A DNA stretch of 64,000 bases from Spirochaetaceae bacterium (GCA_028821475.1 JAPPGB010000090.1:1-64000), one strand, 5' to 3'; numbered from the stretch's first letter, positions 18,683 to 28,273 are shown. The notes: generated from the letters alone by a model not told the origin. Numbers and translations are program-made.

Positions 18683-19708
18683 GTGAGCATATTTGGAAAT
18701 TTTGCTATGGACATAGGGATAGATCTGGGGACGTGCAACACCTTGGTACACGTCAAGGGCAAGGGTATCGTGCTCTCGGAGCCGTCGGTGGTGGCGGTCG
18801 AGCGGAGCACCAAGAACGTGGTGGCGGTGGGCAAGGAAGCCAAGCGCATGCTGTGGAAGACGCCCGAGGACATCGCGGCCATCCGTCCGCTGCAGGACGG
18901 CGTGATCGCGGACCTGGAGCACACGGAAAAGATGATTCGCTACTTCATCAGTTCCGTGACGCAGCGGCGCTGGCTGGTGAAGCCGCGCATGGTGATCGGC
19001 ATTCCCACCAGCATCACCGAGGTGGAGCGGCGCGCGGTGCGGGAGAGCGCGGAGCAGGCCGGCGCGCGTGAGGTGTACCTGATCGAGGAGTCGATGGCGG
19101 CCGCGATCGGTGCCGACATCCCGTTCCTGGAGCCGGCCGGCCACATGGTGTGCGACATCGGCGGCGGCACCACCGAGGTGTCGGTGATCTCGCTCGGCGG
19201 CATGGTGGTGTCGAGCGCCATCCGCATCGGCGGCGACGAGTTCGACGACGCCATCATCAAGCACGTGCGCACGGTGCACAACCTGATCATCGGCAACGAG
19301 ACCGCCGAAAAGGTCAAGATCACCATCGGCAACGCAGCGCCCGACAAGAAGATCGAAAAGATGGAGATCATGGGCCGGGACGCGATTACCGGATTGCCGC
19401 GCCGCCTGGAAGTGGACTCCGTGGAGATACGCGAGTCGCTGACCGAGATCACCAACTCGGTGGTGGAGGAGATCAAGCGCAACCTTGCCAAGACGCCGCC
19501 CGAGCTGGCCGCGGACATCATCGAGCGCGGCATTACGATGACCGGCGGCGGCTCGCTGCTGAAGGGTTTGCCCAACCTGATCCACCAGGAGACCGGCGTG
19601 CCGGTTTCGGTGGCCGAGAACCCGCTGCTGTGCGTCGCGCTCGGCGCCGGGCGCTTCCTGGAAAGCATGCGCGACCGGGACCGCAAGTACTTCAACTACC
19701 GCAACTGA
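18683..19708 (+). CDS. mreB: Rod shape-determining actin homologue MreB
   Basis: MreB forms ATP-dependent filaments under the membrane that guide lateral wall synthesis. The 341-residue product has the actin-fold phosphate loops [18 protein letters not shown] near the start and [15 protein letters not shown], plus the adenosine-binding [33 protein letters not shown] and [10 protein letters not shown] are MreB-specific. GTG 18683 is chosen because AGGAGG lies at 18672-18677, five bases away; longer frames start at 18641. It heads the mreBCD-PBP2-rodA operon. Confidence 0.97.
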   Translation: MSIFGNFAMDIGIDLGTCNTLVHVKGKGIVLSEPSVVAVERSTKNVVAVGKEAKRMLWKTPEDIAAIRPLQDGVIADLEHTEKMIRYFISSVTQRRWLVKPRMVIGIPTSITEVERRAVRESAEQAGAREVYLIEESMAAAIGADIPFLEPAGHMVCDIGGGTTEVSVISLGGMVVSSAIRIGGDEFDDAIIKHVRTVHNLIIGNETAEKVKITIGNAAPDKKIEKMEIMGRDAITGLPRRLEVDSVEIRESLTEITNSVVEEIKRNLAKTPPELAADIIERGITMTGGGSLLKGLPNLIHQETGVPVSVAENPLLCVALGAGRFLESMRDRDRKYFNYRN

Positions 19709-19714
19709 CCGCCG

Positions 19715-20581
19715 GTGGAAGCAAACGGGAGTCGACAGGCGGTCAACTCCTTCGTATCGAGCCACCGCGCCGGGGTCGTCCTGGTGGCCCTGCTGGCGCT
19801 GGGCACGGTCATGATGATCCTGTCCCATCGGCCGGTGGCGGCCGCGTCCGAGCGGATCGGGCGCAGCGTGTTCTCGTCGCTTCAGTTGGCCATGCACGAG
19901 GTGGCCGCCTTCTTCGGCGGTTCCTGGAACACCATAGCCGAGTTGCGCCGGATGCGGGTGGCACTGGAGGCGGCACGGCAGCGTCTGCTGGAGTTGGAGC
20001 AGTTGTCCAGCGACATCGACGAGCTGGAGCGGCAGAACGCCGAGTTGAGGAGCCAGCTCGGATTCGCCGCGCCCGCCACCTTCCGCCACGTGCCCGCCGA
20101 GGTGATGGCGCGCGCGCCCGGCAACCAGTTCACCAATCTGACCATCAACCGCGGGACCGGCGACGGCGTGCGCGCCCACATGGTGGTAGTGGCGCTGCAG
20201 GACGGCGTGCAGGGGCTGGTGGGACGGGTGATCGAGGTGGACGAGCGCAGCGCTCTGGTGCAGCCGATCAGCGCGCGGGCATCGTTCGTCGCCGGCCGCC
20301 TGCGCGACGTGCGCTATGACGGCCTGGTGCAGGGACTCGGGTCGGGATCCAACACCCTGCTCATGCGCCACGTGAACAGCGCCGCCGGCGACCTGATCGA
20401 GGCGGGCGAGCAGGTCATTACCTCGGGGCTGGGGGGAGTGTTTCCGGCCGGACTCCTGGTCGGCGAGGTGCGCGAGGTGCGCACCGAGACCCATGGCAAT
20501 GCGCTCGACGTCGAGCTGGACCCCGCTATCGACGTGGCGCGGCTGGAGTACCTGTTCGTGATCATCCCGCGGGAGGGCTAG
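19715..20581 (+). CDS. mreC: Rod shape-determining protein MreC
   Basis: MreC is the periplasmic scaffold that links MreB filaments to PBP2 and RodA. The 288-residue product has an N-terminal membrane helix (AGVVLVALLALGTVMMILS), a coiled coil (RMRVALEAARQRLLELEQLS onward), and the double beta-barrel domain with TINRGTGDGVRAHMVV, GLVGRVIEVDERSALVQPI and GEQVITSGLGGVFPAGLLVG. GTG 19715 follows the mreB stop by 6 bases, and the stop abuts the mreD TTG start. Confidence 0.95.
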   Translation: MEANGSRQAVNSFVSSHRAGVVLVALLALGTVMMILSHRPVAAASERIGRSVFSSLQLAMHEVAAFFGGSWNTIAELRRMRVALEAARQRLLELEQLSSDIDELERQNAELRSQLGFAAPATFRHVPAEVMARAPGNQFTNLTINRGTGDGVRAHMVVVALQDGVQGLVGRVIEVDERSALVQPISARASFVAGRLRDVRYDGLVQGLGSGSNTLLMRHVNSAAGDLIEAGEQVITSGLGGVFPAGLLVGEVREVRTETHGNALDVELDPAIDVARLEYLFVIIPREG

Positions 20582-21109
20582 TTGGCCGGCAGCTCGGCAG
20601 TGGACCATCGTCCGATCATTCTGACCATCCTGCTGCTGGGCGCCGCGGTGCTGCTGCAGACTACGGTGCTGGAGTTCGTGGCGGTATTCGGGGTGAAGCC
20701 CGATCTGCAGTTGATCCTGGTGGTGTTTCTGGCCCTGCGCCGCGGGTCGATGAGTGGGCAGATCGCCGGCTTCGTGGGCGGCCTGCTGGAAGACGTGGTG
20801 ACCCTTTCGCCGCTCGGCTTCAACGCCATCGTGAAGGCCCTGGTGGGGTTCTGCGCCGGCCTGCCGTACGGGCTGATCCGGGCCAGCGCCCTGGTGGTGC
20901 CGGTGCTGCTGGTGGCCGGCGCGGCGCTGATCAAGGGCATCGCCAGCGGCCTGCTGTCGCTGGCGTTCCAGATACCGCTCGACGCGCACCTGCTGGAGGA
21001 GCGGTTCTGGATCGAGTCGGCGTACAACGTCGTCCTGTCGCCGCCCCTGTTCGCGCTGTTGAGCCAGGTCCGGCTGTTGCGCACCGCCAATCCCCGGTCG
21101 ACGCCATGA
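20582..21109 (+). CDS. mreD: Rod shape-determining protein MreD
   Basis: The 175-residue product is mostly membrane helices, for example PIILTILLLGAAVLLQTTVL and ALVVPVLLVAGAALIKGIA, with the MreD-like GVKPDLQLILVVFLALRRGS and AGFVGGLLEDVVTLSPLGF segments. MreD is an inner-membrane part of the elongasome of unknown precise activity. It begins at TTG 20582 immediately after the mreC stop, and its TGA overlaps the PBP2 start in an ATGA, both typical of coupled translation. Confidence 0.93.
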   Translation: MAGSSAVDHRPIILTILLLGAAVLLQTTVLEFVAVFGVKPDLQLILVVFLALRRGSMSGQIAGFVGGLLEDVVTLSPLGFNAIVKALVGFCAGLPYGLIRASALVVPVLLVAGAALIKGIASGLLSLAFQIPLDAHLLEERFWIESAYNVVLSPPLFALLSQVRLLRTANPRSTP

Positions 21110-23049
21110 GCGATATCGAGCAGCGGGTCATGCTCAAGCGGCGCGCCATCGGCTTTGCCGCCGGCATCGGGGCCGCGCTGCTGCTGGTCGGCGGCTACCT
21201 GTTCTTCCTGCAGGTGGTCCGCGGCGTCGAGTTCCGTACCCGCGCGAGCAGCGTCGCGCGCCGCGAAATCCCCATCCACGCCCAGCGCGGCAAGATTTTC
21301 GACCGCACCTACAGCCGGGTGCTGGTGACCAACCGGCCGGCGTTCTCGGTGGACCTGGTTCCCGGCGAGGTGCCGGCCGGCATGCTGCCCGACCTGCTTG
21401 AACGGCTCGCGGGCAACCTGGGAGTGGAGCCGCACCGGTTGGCGGAGCGGGTACCGCGCCACATGCGTCACCTGTTCCGCTCCGTCGAGCTGAAGCGCAA
21501 CGTGGACTTCGGCACCATCGCCACGCTGGCGGAACAGATCGACGCGTTTCCCGGCGTCACCTGGCACAGCGAGCCGGCGCGCGATTACGGCGCAATCGGT
21601 TCGCTCGCGCACGTCACCGGCTACGTGGGCGACGTGACCCGCGAGGAACTGCAGGTGCTGTTCAACGAGGGCTACACGTCCGGCGACGTGGTGGGCAAGA
21701 GCGGTGTCGAGAAGCGCTACGAGTCGGTGCTGCGCGGGAGCGACGGCGTCGGACACCGCACCGTGGACGTGCACGAGCGCGCGGTTACCGACGTGTGGCA
21801 GACCGCGGTGGCGCCGCGGCCCGGCTCCGACATCGTGCTGACCATCGACGCGCGCCTGCAGCGCGCGGCGGAGGTGGCGCTTGGCCCGCGTATCGGATCG
21901 GTCGTGGTGTTGCGGCCGGCCACCGGCGAGATTCTGGCCATGGTTTCCTACCCGTGGTTCGATCCGCAGGCGTTCATCGGCGACGGCGGTCCGGCGGCGT
22001 TCAGTGCAGCGGCTTCCGATCCCGCGTTTCCGTTCGTCAACCGCGCCATCCGCGCCGCATACGCGCCGGCGAGCGTGTTCAAGATCCTGATGATGACGGC
22101 GCTGCTCGAGGAACGCACCTACTCTCCGTTTCGCTCGGTGATGTGCCGCGGCCGGTTCGTGTTCGGCGACCGGATTTTCAAGGATTGGGTAGAGGAGGGG
22201 CACGGCCGCATCGACATGGATGACGCGCTCGCGCAGTCCTGCGACATCTACTTCTACCAGGCCGGTCTCGCGCTCGGCATCGGCAGCATCGCGGACTACT
22301 CGCTGGCGTTCGGCCTCGGTGCGGCGACCGGAGTCGACCTGCCCGGGGAGACGGCGGGATCGGTGCCGACGCCGGCGTGGAAGCTGCGCGAACGCGGCAC
22401 CTCGTGGGTGGGCGGCGACACCGTGAACCTGTCGATCGGCCAGGGCTACATCACCGTCACCCCGCTGCAGATCGCCAACCTGGTCGCGATGGTCGTGAAC
22501 AACGGCGAAATCTACCGCCCGCACGTGGTCAAGGAGATCCGTGACGGCGAGACCGGCGAGGTTCTGGAGCAGACCGAGCGCGAGCTGCTGCATCGTGCCG
22601 AGATCAGCGCCGCGACGTTCTCGGCCGTGCGCGACGCCATGAGGCTGGTGATCACGGACGGCACGGCGAAGCCGGTCATCACCACCGACGCGGTGGCGGT
22701 GGCCGGCAAGACCGGTACCGGCGAGGTGGGGCTGGAGGAGCAATGGCACTCCTGGTTCGCCGCCTACGGGCCGTACGGCGCCGCCGACCCCGAACAGCAG
22801 ATCGTCGTGGTGGCGATGGTGGAGGCGGTGAACGTGTGGGAGTGGTGGGCCGCCAAGGCGGCGAACCTGATCTTCCACGCCGCGTTCTCGGGGCAGACGG
22901 TGGCGGAAGCGGTGGACTACCTGAAGCCGTGGTACGGCGAGGCGGTGTTCAATCCGCTGCGGCATGAGGAGGACGAGGAGTCCACCGAAGAGGGCGCCGG
23001 GCAGCCCACCGGCGAAGGCGAGAGCGAAGGCGAGGGAGAGCCGGCATGA
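21106..23049 (+). CDS. mrdA: Penicillin-binding protein 2 (elongation transpeptidase)
   Basis: PBP2 cross-links peptidoglycan during cell elongation, working with RodA. The 647-residue protein has a membrane anchor (IGFAAGIGAALLLVGGYLFF), the PBP dimerisation domain (HAQRGKIFDRTYSRVLVTN) and the transpeptidase domain. Its motifs are SxxK as ASVFK (active serine), SxD as SCDIYFYQ, and KTG as GKTGTGE. The C-terminal 30 residues are an acidic Glu/Gly repeat tail (EEDEESTEEGAGQ) not found in the enzyme core. Its stop overlaps the rodA start in an ATGA. Confidence 0.96.
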   Translation: MSDIEQRVMLKRRAIGFAAGIGAALLLVGGYLFFLQVVRGVEFRTRASSVARREIPIHAQRGKIFDRTYSRVLVTNRPAFSVDLVPGEVPAGMLPDLLERLAGNLGVEPHRLAERVPRHMRHLFRSVELKRNVDFGTIATLAEQIDAFPGVTWHSEPARDYGAIGSLAHVTGYVGDVTREELQVLFNEGYTSGDVVGKSGVEKRYESVLRGSDGVGHRTVDVHERAVTDVWQTAVAPRPGSDIVLTIDARLQRAAEVALGPRIGSVVVLRPATGEILAMVSYPWFDPQAFIGDGGPAAFSAAASDPAFPFVNRAIRAAYAPASVFKILMMTALLEERTYSPFRSVMCRGRFVFGDRIFKDWVEEGHGRIDMDDALAQSCDIYFYQAGLALGIGSIADYSLAFGLGAATGVDLPGETAGSVPTPAWKLRERGTSWVGGDTVNLSIGQGYITVTPLQIANLVAMVVNNGEIYRPHVVKEIRDGETGEVLEQTERELLHRAEISAATFSAVRDAMRLVITDGTAKPVITTDAVAVAGKTGTGEVGLEEQWHSWFAAYGPYGAADPEQQIVVVAMVEAVNVWEWWAAKAANLIFHAAFSGQTVAEAVDYLKPWYGEAVFNPLRHEEDEESTEEGAGQPTGEGESEGEGEPA

Positions 23050-24479
23050 GAGCGGCCACGGGCAACGCCGAGCGCCGTGGCGGCGCCGGCATCCTGGGGT
23101 CGGGTTTCAGCGCCCTGCGCGCGGTCGATCCCATCCTGCTGCTGCCCACCCTGGCGCTGCTGGGCACCGGCATTCTGTTCGTGTACTCCAGCGGGGTGAA
23201 CTCGGCCGGGGTGTCGGTCTCCAACGAGTGGATCAAGCAGATCGTGTGGGCGTCCAGCGGCCTGGTGCTGATGGTGGCGTTCGCGGTGACCAATCACCAG
23301 CGCTACAAGGCGCGCACTCCGTATATCTTCCTGGCCGCGCTGGCGCTGCTGGTGGTGACGCTGATGTTCGGGCGGCAGGTCAATGGCGCGCGTTCCTGGC
23401 TGGGCATCGGCGAGTTGGGCATCCAGCCGTCCGAGTTCGTCAAGATCGCGACCATTCTGTTCCTGGCCGCCTACCTGTCGGAGATAGGCAATGGCGTCGC
23501 GGAACTGCCGCGCTTTCTGCTCGGGCTGCTGGTGGTGGTGGCGCCGGTGGGGCTGATCGTGCTGCAGCCCGACATGGGCACGGCGCTGATCTACTGTCCG
23601 ATCTTTCTGACCATGGCGCTGATGGCCGGGGCGCGCGTCCGCCACCTGCTGTTCGTGACGCTGCTGGGCTTCCTGACGCTGGTGTTCGCGGCCATCCCGG
23701 CGATGCAGGGCTTGCTCGCCACCCGCGAGCCGGGCGTCTGGCGGCTGGTGACCGACCCCGGCGTGGCGCGCTACTCGCTGGCGGTGCTGGCCGTGGTGGC
23801 GGTGCTGGCGGCGACCGGCCAGCGGCGCTACCGGCGCGCCTACTACTACTGGATCCTGTACGGGGCGGCGCTGCTCGCCCTGGCGGTGGCCGGCGGCCTG
23901 GCGATGTCGATGGTGCTCAAGGAGTACCAGATCATGCGGCTGGTCATCTTCGTGAACCCGTGGGTGGATCCGCGCGGGGCCGGCTGGAACATCATCCAGT
24001 CGGTCACCGCGGTCGGCGCCGGCGGGCTGTCCGGCACCGGCTTCCTGCAGGGCACGCAGAGCCACCTGCGCTACCTGCCGCAGCAGAGCACCGACTTCAT
24101 CTTCTCGATCCTCGCCGAGGAGTCGGGCTTTCTCGGCGGCGTTCTGGTGCTGCTGCTGTTTGCCGTGATGCTGGCGCGCGGCCTGGTGATCATGTACGCG
24201 GCGCGCGACCCGTTCGCCACCCTGATCGCGGCCGGGGTGGTGGCGATGATCCTGTTCCATGCGCTGGTGAACATCGGCATGGCGATGGGGGTGCTGCCGA
24301 TCACCGGCATCCCGCTGATGCTGGTGTCGTACGGCGGATCGTCGCTGTGGACCGCGATGATCGGCATCGGATTGTTGATGAACGTCGGCATCGCCCGCGC
24401 GCAGGGGCGGCGTTCGCCCGGCTGGTTCCCGGGCCGCGCGTTGCGCGACGCCAAGCGGCTCACCCGCCGCAAGGCATAG
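23046..24479 (+). CDS. rodA: Peptidoglycan glycosyltransferase RodA (SEDS family)
   Basis: RodA polymerises lipid II into glycan strands during elongation. The 477-residue product has about ten to eleven membrane helices and SEDS motifs: NGARSWLGIGELGIQPSEF, VLQPDMGTALIY, and near the end GGVLVLLLFAVMLARG and PLMLVSYGGSSLW. An extra hydrophobic and basic stretch (QRRYRRAYYYWILYGAALL) makes it longer than the common 370-430 residues. It closes the mre operon and converges on glmS across the hairpin array at 24500-24560. Confidence 0.95.
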   Translation: MRAATGNAERRGGAGILGSGFSALRAVDPILLLPTLALLGTGILFVYSSGVNSAGVSVSNEWIKQIVWASSGLVLMVAFAVTNHQRYKARTPYIFLAALALLVVTLMFGRQVNGARSWLGIGELGIQPSEFVKIATILFLAAYLSEIGNGVAELPRFLLGLLVVVAPVGLIVLQPDMGTALIYCPIFLTMALMAGARVRHLLFVTLLGFLTLVFAAIPAMQGLLATREPGVWRLVTDPGVARYSLAVLAVVAVLAATGQRRYRRAYYYWILYGAALLALAVAGGLAMSMVLKEYQIMRLVIFVNPWVDPRGAGWNIIQSVTAVGAGGLSGTGFLQGTQSHLRYLPQQSTDFIFSILAEESGFLGGVLVLLLFAVMLARGLVIMYAARDPFATLIAAGVVAMILFHALVNIGMAMGVLPITGIPLMLVSYGGSSLWTAMIGIGLLMNVGIARAQGRRSPGWFPGRALRDAKRLTRRKA

Positions 24480-24499
24480 AGCCCGCCTGCTCCACCAAA

Positions 24500-24560
24500 C
24501 GGTCGAGTTACTCGACCGAACGGTGGAGTCACTCCACTAAACGGTCGAGCTACTCGACCG
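24500..24560. repeat. Three tandem perfect hairpins between rodA and glmS
   Basis: Stem 1 is CGGTCGAG (24500-24507) with CTCGACCG (24511-24518), loop TTA. Stem 2 is GTGGAG (24523-24528) with CTCCAC (24532-24537), loop TCA. Stem 3 is CGGTCGAG (24542-24549) with CTCGACCG (24553-24560), loop CTA. Units are about 21 bases apart and joined by AA-rich linkers. The glmS stop codon (complement 24550-24552) is the loop of stem 3, and its last codons are the right arm. Stem 2 differs from stems 1 and 3 by a paired C-to-G and G-to-C change. A bidirectional transcription stop or RNA-processing role is possible, though no U-run is present. Confidence 0.85.
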
Positions 24561-26400
24561 TAACGCTCTTGGCGAGGTTGCGGGGGCGGTCGACGTTGTG
24601 GCCGCGCGCCAGCGCCGCGTAGTAGGCCATGAGCTGCAGCGGGATGCTGGTGACCAGCGGCGACAGCAGTGGGTGGGTCTTGGGCACGTAGATGATGGCG
24701 TCCGCCAGTTCCGCCAGGTGGCGGTCGCCCTCGGTGGCGATGGCGATAATGCTGCCGTCGCGGCCCTTCACCTCTTCTATGTTGGCCACCACCTTGTCGT
24801 AGGTGTGATCGTGCGGGGCCACCACCACGACCGGCATGCCGCGGTCGATCAGGGCGATCGGCCCGTGCTTCATCTCCGCCGCCGGCAGCCCCTCGGCGTG
24901 GATGTAGCTGATCTCCTTCAGCTTGAGCGCACCCTCCAGGGCCACCGGATAGTTGACCCCGCGGCCCAGGTAGAGCCAGTTGTGGCGCTCGACGTAGCGT
25001 TCGGTGAGGTCGCGGATGGCATCCGCCATGTCCAGAATGCGCTCGATCTTGGCCGGTATCGCGTCGAGCTGGCCGAGCAGGTCGGCGGTGCGCTCGGCGG
25101 ACAGGTGGCGGCGGCGGCCCATGTTGATCGCCAGCAGGGCCAGCACGGCCACTTGGCCGGTGAACGCCTTGGTGCTGGCCACGCCGATCTCCGGACCGAC
25201 GTGCAGGTAGACGCCGGCGTCGGTGTCGCGCGCGATCGTGGACCCCACCACGTTGACGATGCCGAGGGCGGTGGCGCCCTTGAGTTGCAACTCGCGCAAG
25301 GCGGCCACCGTGTCGGCGGTCTCGCCCGACTGGCTGAGCACGATGCCGAGCGTGTTGCGCGGGATGACCGGATTGCGGTAGCGCAGCTCGCTGGCGTACT
25401 CCACCTCGGTCGGCACGCGCGCCAGCTCCTCGAACAGGTACTCGCCGATCAGGCCGGCGTGCCAGGCGGTGCCGCAGCCGGTGAGGATGACGCGCTGGAA
25501 GCGGGCCAGCTCGCGTTCGCGGTCGGCCAGTCCGCCCAGCACCACCTTGCCCTCGGCCAGATCGACGCGCCCGCGCAGCGTGTTGCGCAGCGCCGCGGGC
25601 TGCTCGTGGATCTCCTTGCTCATGTGGTGGCGGTGGCCGTCGAGCTCGATCTCCTGCAGCCGCACCTCGAGGGTGCTGACGTGCTTGCTCAGCGGGATGT
25701 CGTCGATGGTGAAGGCGCGCAGGCCGTCGCGGGTCAGCAGCGCGACCTCGTTGTCGTCCAGGTACACCACCTGGCGCGTGTGCTCGATCACCGCGGCGCC
25801 GTCGGAGGCCACCACGTGCTCGCTGTCGCCGACGCCGACCAGCACCGGGCTGCCGCGGCGGGCGGCGATGACCTGGTCCGGATGATCGCGGCTCAGCACC
25901 AGCAGGCCGAAGGTGCCGCGCACGTCGTGCAGCGCACGCCGTACCGACGCGAGCAGGTTGCCCGACTCGCCGTTGCCGCCGTCGTGGTACAGGAAACCGA
26001 TAAGCTGGGCGAGCGCCTCGGTGTCGGTCTCGCTGACCGGATCGATGCCTTGCTCAGTGAGGAAGGCGCGGATCGAGCGGTAGTTCTCGATGATGCCGTT
26101 GTGCACCACGGCGATGGTGCCCCCGGCGTCGAGGTGCGGATGGGCATTGCGCTCCGTGGGAGCGCCGTGCGTGGCCCACCGGGTGTGCGCGATGCCGGTA
26201 GTGCCGGGGGCGCCTTCGGCGGCCACCTTGCGCGCCAGGTTGTCGACCTCGCCCACCGTGCGGTGCCGGTGCAGCACACCCTCGCCGTCGAGGGTAGCTA
26301 TTCCCGCCGAGTCATAGCCCCGGTATTCCAGGCGCCGCAGCCCGGTTACCAGCAGCTCCGCCGCCGGACGCGGCCCGACGTATCCCACGATCCCGCACAT
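24550..26400 (-). CDS. glmS: Glutamine--fructose-6-phosphate aminotransferase
   Basis: GlmS makes glucosamine-6-phosphate, the first committed step to UDP-GlcNAc for peptidoglycan. The 616-residue protein begins MCGIVGYVG; Cys2 is the glutaminase nucleophile after Met removal. TRWATHGAPTERNAHPH is the glutamine domain motif. Two SIS domains follow, with LTGCGTAWHAGLIGEYLF and SQSGETADTVAALRE, then the conserved end LAKSVTVE. No glmS ribozyme is seen upstream; only 44 bases separate it from the next gene on the same strand. It supplies the wall-synthesis genes it faces. Confidence 0.97.
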   Translation of the reverse strand: MCGIVGYVGPRPAAELLVTGLRRLEYRGYDSAGIATLDGEGVLHRHRTVGEVDNLARKVAAEGAPGTTGIAHTRWATHGAPTERNAHPHLDAGGTIAVVHNGIIENYRSIRAFLTEQGIDPVSETDTEALAQLIGFLYHDGGNGESGNLLASVRRALHDVRGTFGLLVLSRDHPDQVIAARRGSPVLVGVGDSEHVVASDGAAVIEHTRQVVYLDDNEVALLTRDGLRAFTIDDIPLSKHVSTLEVRLQEIELDGHRHHMSKEIHEQPAALRNTLRGRVDLAEGKVVLGGLADRERELARFQRVILTGCGTAWHAGLIGEYLFEELARVPTEVEYASELRYRNPVIPRNTLGIVLSQSGETADTVAALRELQLKGATALGIVNVVGSTIARDTDAGVYLHVGPEIGVASTKAFTGQVAVLALLAINMGRRRHLSAERTADLLGQLDAIPAKIERILDMADAIRDLTERYVERHNWLYLGRGVNYPVALEGALKLKEISYIHAEGLPAAEMKHGPIALIDRGMPVVVVAPHDHTYDKVVANIEEVKGRDGSIIAIATEGDRHLAELADAIIYVPKTHPLLSPLVTSIPLQLMAYYAALARGHNVDRPRNLAKSVTVE

Positions 26401-26444
26401 AAGTTCCCCCCCGCCGCAATGCTACGCACATCCGCCGCCCCCGT

Positions 26445-28031
26445 CTACGGGCCGTGGACGGCCGCGCTGCGCTCCGGGCCGCCTCGGGGAAGCTTGCGGC
26501 AGAGGACAAGAATCTCCTTCGCACGGTCATCCTGTTCGTCGAGCCGCCGCTCCCACCGTCCTGCTCGAACCGGTCTGGTCCACACCACTTCCAAGCCGGC
26601 GTCGCTGCACAAGGTGGTTATCTCGTCCGCGGAGAATCGCCGGTCGCGCACGATCAATTCGGTTGGAAGGTCCGATCCCCTGGTGAACTGCTCTTTCCGG
26701 TATACCACGTTGCTCTCCTCGTCCAGCATGTAGTAGGCGGGATCGAAGATGTCTCCCGTGGTCTCCATGGTGTTGCTTGGCGGGAGCTTCAACAGGTTGT
26801 CCGGTTCGTCCGTGATCGAGAAGACGCGCGTGGCTCGCCGCTTGGTCAGAGCAAGATTCATGACGGATACCAACGCGAAACCTCCCGGCTTCAGGTGGTG
26901 CGCGAGATTGGCGAGCATCCTGGTGTTGGATTCCAGGTCGGCGTACGTACCAACCACGTCGTACAAGCACACGGCAGCGTCGAACACTTCGCATAGCTGT
27001 ACGTCCCGACAATCGGCATTCACAAAGCGGCTACCCGGCACGCCCAGTTGCTGCGCCCTTGACGCGGCCTTCGCGACGAATTCCCCTACGTAGTCGACAC
27101 CGGTAACCCGTACGCCCGACGCCGCGAGTTCGATGGCGTGCCGGCCGGTGCCGCAGCCGAAATCAAGAACAGCCTGGCCTGGTTCGAGGCGGCAGTACTC
27201 GATGATCTCCCGGCTCTCCTTGGCGGTATGGCGCGCCCAGCGGTGATCGTGATCCAGCGTCATCCGCGCGTACGCCTGCCTGGTGATCTGATCCGACGCC
27301 TCCAACATGGTGGCGATCTCGGTCGAACTCAGCCGGATCTGATCCTGATCGGAGAACGTAAAGGCGAACCACTCCCATCCTTCCGGCAGGGATCCCAGCA
27401 GCCACGGCTTGTCGTCCGACCTCGCTTGGGCAATCATCTCGCCAAGGTCGGAGTGGTCCAGGAAGAAGTCGGTCCGGATACGAGACCGTCCGGGGCCGAC
27501 ATCGACTTCCGTCTGCTCGTTGACGTACCCTACGTGCTCGCATCCGAGCCTGTGCAGTCTCCGGTTGCTTCTCTTGATGCGGGCCGGCCGACAGCGCCGG
27601 CGAGTGGCCTTTTCGAGTGCCCGTACGGCATACGGGTTTGCCGTCACGAGGCCCCACGCGTAGTGGTTGGACATCCCCCAGATCGAGAACAACAGCCGCT
27701 TTCCCACGTTGCGGCGCCGGTATGATTCGTGGACGACGAGTTGTGTAACCCAGGAGACGACTCCGCACCTGGGGGCTTTCATCTGACCGGCAATGGCGTA
27801 TCCGACCAACTCGGAGCCGGCGCGTGCCACGGCGATCCGGGAGTCGTCGGAGTCGAACCACCGCTTGAGGCGCGCTGCCGACAGGCGTACCGGCGAGCCC
27901 GGCGAGCCCGGCGGGGGCGCCTGAGCGCTCCATGTGCCATAGTGGTTTGAGTAGAGCGCCGCGCACTCCTCCAGCAGACCCGGATCGGCGCGAGCGAAGC
28001 AGCCTGGAAACCAACCAAATTCTAGATTCAT
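26445..28031 (-). CDS. GNAT acetyltransferase fused to a SAM-dependent methyltransferase
   Basis: About 528 residues with two catalytic-type domains. Residues 1-165 resemble a GNAT N-acetyltransferase: AVARAGSELVGYAIAGQ, then WVTQLVVHESYRRRNVGKRL with the acetyl-CoA pyrophosphate loop, and NPYAVRALEKATRR. After a linker, AVLDFGCGTGRHAIELAASG is motif I of a class I methyltransferase, followed by VTGVDYVGEF, ADCRD and AAVCLYDVVGTYAD. Substrates are unknown. ATG 28031 (MNLEFGWF) is chosen over 28064. It is divergent from the cysQ-like gene and 44 bases upstream of glmS. Confidence 0.75.
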   Translation of the reverse strand: MNLEFGWFPGCFARADPGLLEECAALYSNHYGTWSAQAPPPGSPGSPVRLSAARLKRWFDSDDSRIAVARAGSELVGYAIAGQMKAPRCGVVSWVTQLVVHESYRRRNVGKRLLFSIWGMSNHYAWGLVTANPYAVRALEKATRRRCRPARIKRSNRRLHRLGCEHVGYVNEQTEVDVGPGRSRIRTDFFLDHSDLGEMIAQARSDDKPWLLGSLPEGWEWFAFTFSDQDQIRLSSTEIATMLEASDQITRQAYARMTLDHDHRWARHTAKESREIIEYCRLEPGQAVLDFGCGTGRHAIELAASGVRVTGVDYVGEFVAKAASRAQQLGVPGSRFVNADCRDVQLCEVFDAAVCLYDVVGTYADLESNTRMLANLAHHLKPGGFALVSVMNLALTKRRATRVFSITDEPDNLLKLPPSNTMETTGDIFDPAYYMLDEESNVVYRKEQFTRGSDLPTELIVRDRRFSADEITTLCSDAGLEVVWTRPVRAGRWERRLDEQDDRAKEILVLCRKLPRGGPERSAAVHGP

Positions 28032-28273
28032 CGAGTCAACGAGGGCACCACGCAGGCAGTTCATGCGGAGGGCAGTCGGACGGCAAACAACCAGTCACAC
28101 GCCGGAGTCGTTCTTGGTCCCATGCTAATCCGTTCGCGAGGCTCCGTAAACCGGCGCCGCCATCGCGATCGTGTGCTCGGTGGTCGAGCGGAGCCCTGCT
28201 GTGGCGGGGCCGCCTGGGCCGCCGGGCCGCCGGGCCGCCGGTAGCCCTGTCGCGGCGGGCGCACAAACCGGAT

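Noticed and set aside
17570-20989. A 1139-residue open frame on the minus strand across the TPR-mreB-mreC-mreD genes
   Set aside because: It runs opposite four well-identified genes and has no recognisable domain. Long stop-free frames are expected in such GC-rich DNA.
20578-22965. A 795-residue minus-strand frame opposite mreD and PBP2
   Set aside because: It mirrors the PBP2 gene and is an Arg/His-rich shadow without motifs.
24500-24560. Reading the hairpin array as a standard intrinsic terminator or as a CRISPR-like repeat
   Set aside because: There is no U-tract on either strand, and the repeats have no spacers. It is reported as a hairpin array of unknown role.
26401-26444. A glmS ribozyme upstream of glmS
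   Set aside because: Only 44 bases separate glmS from the upstream gene, too few for the ribozyme, and no conserved core was found.
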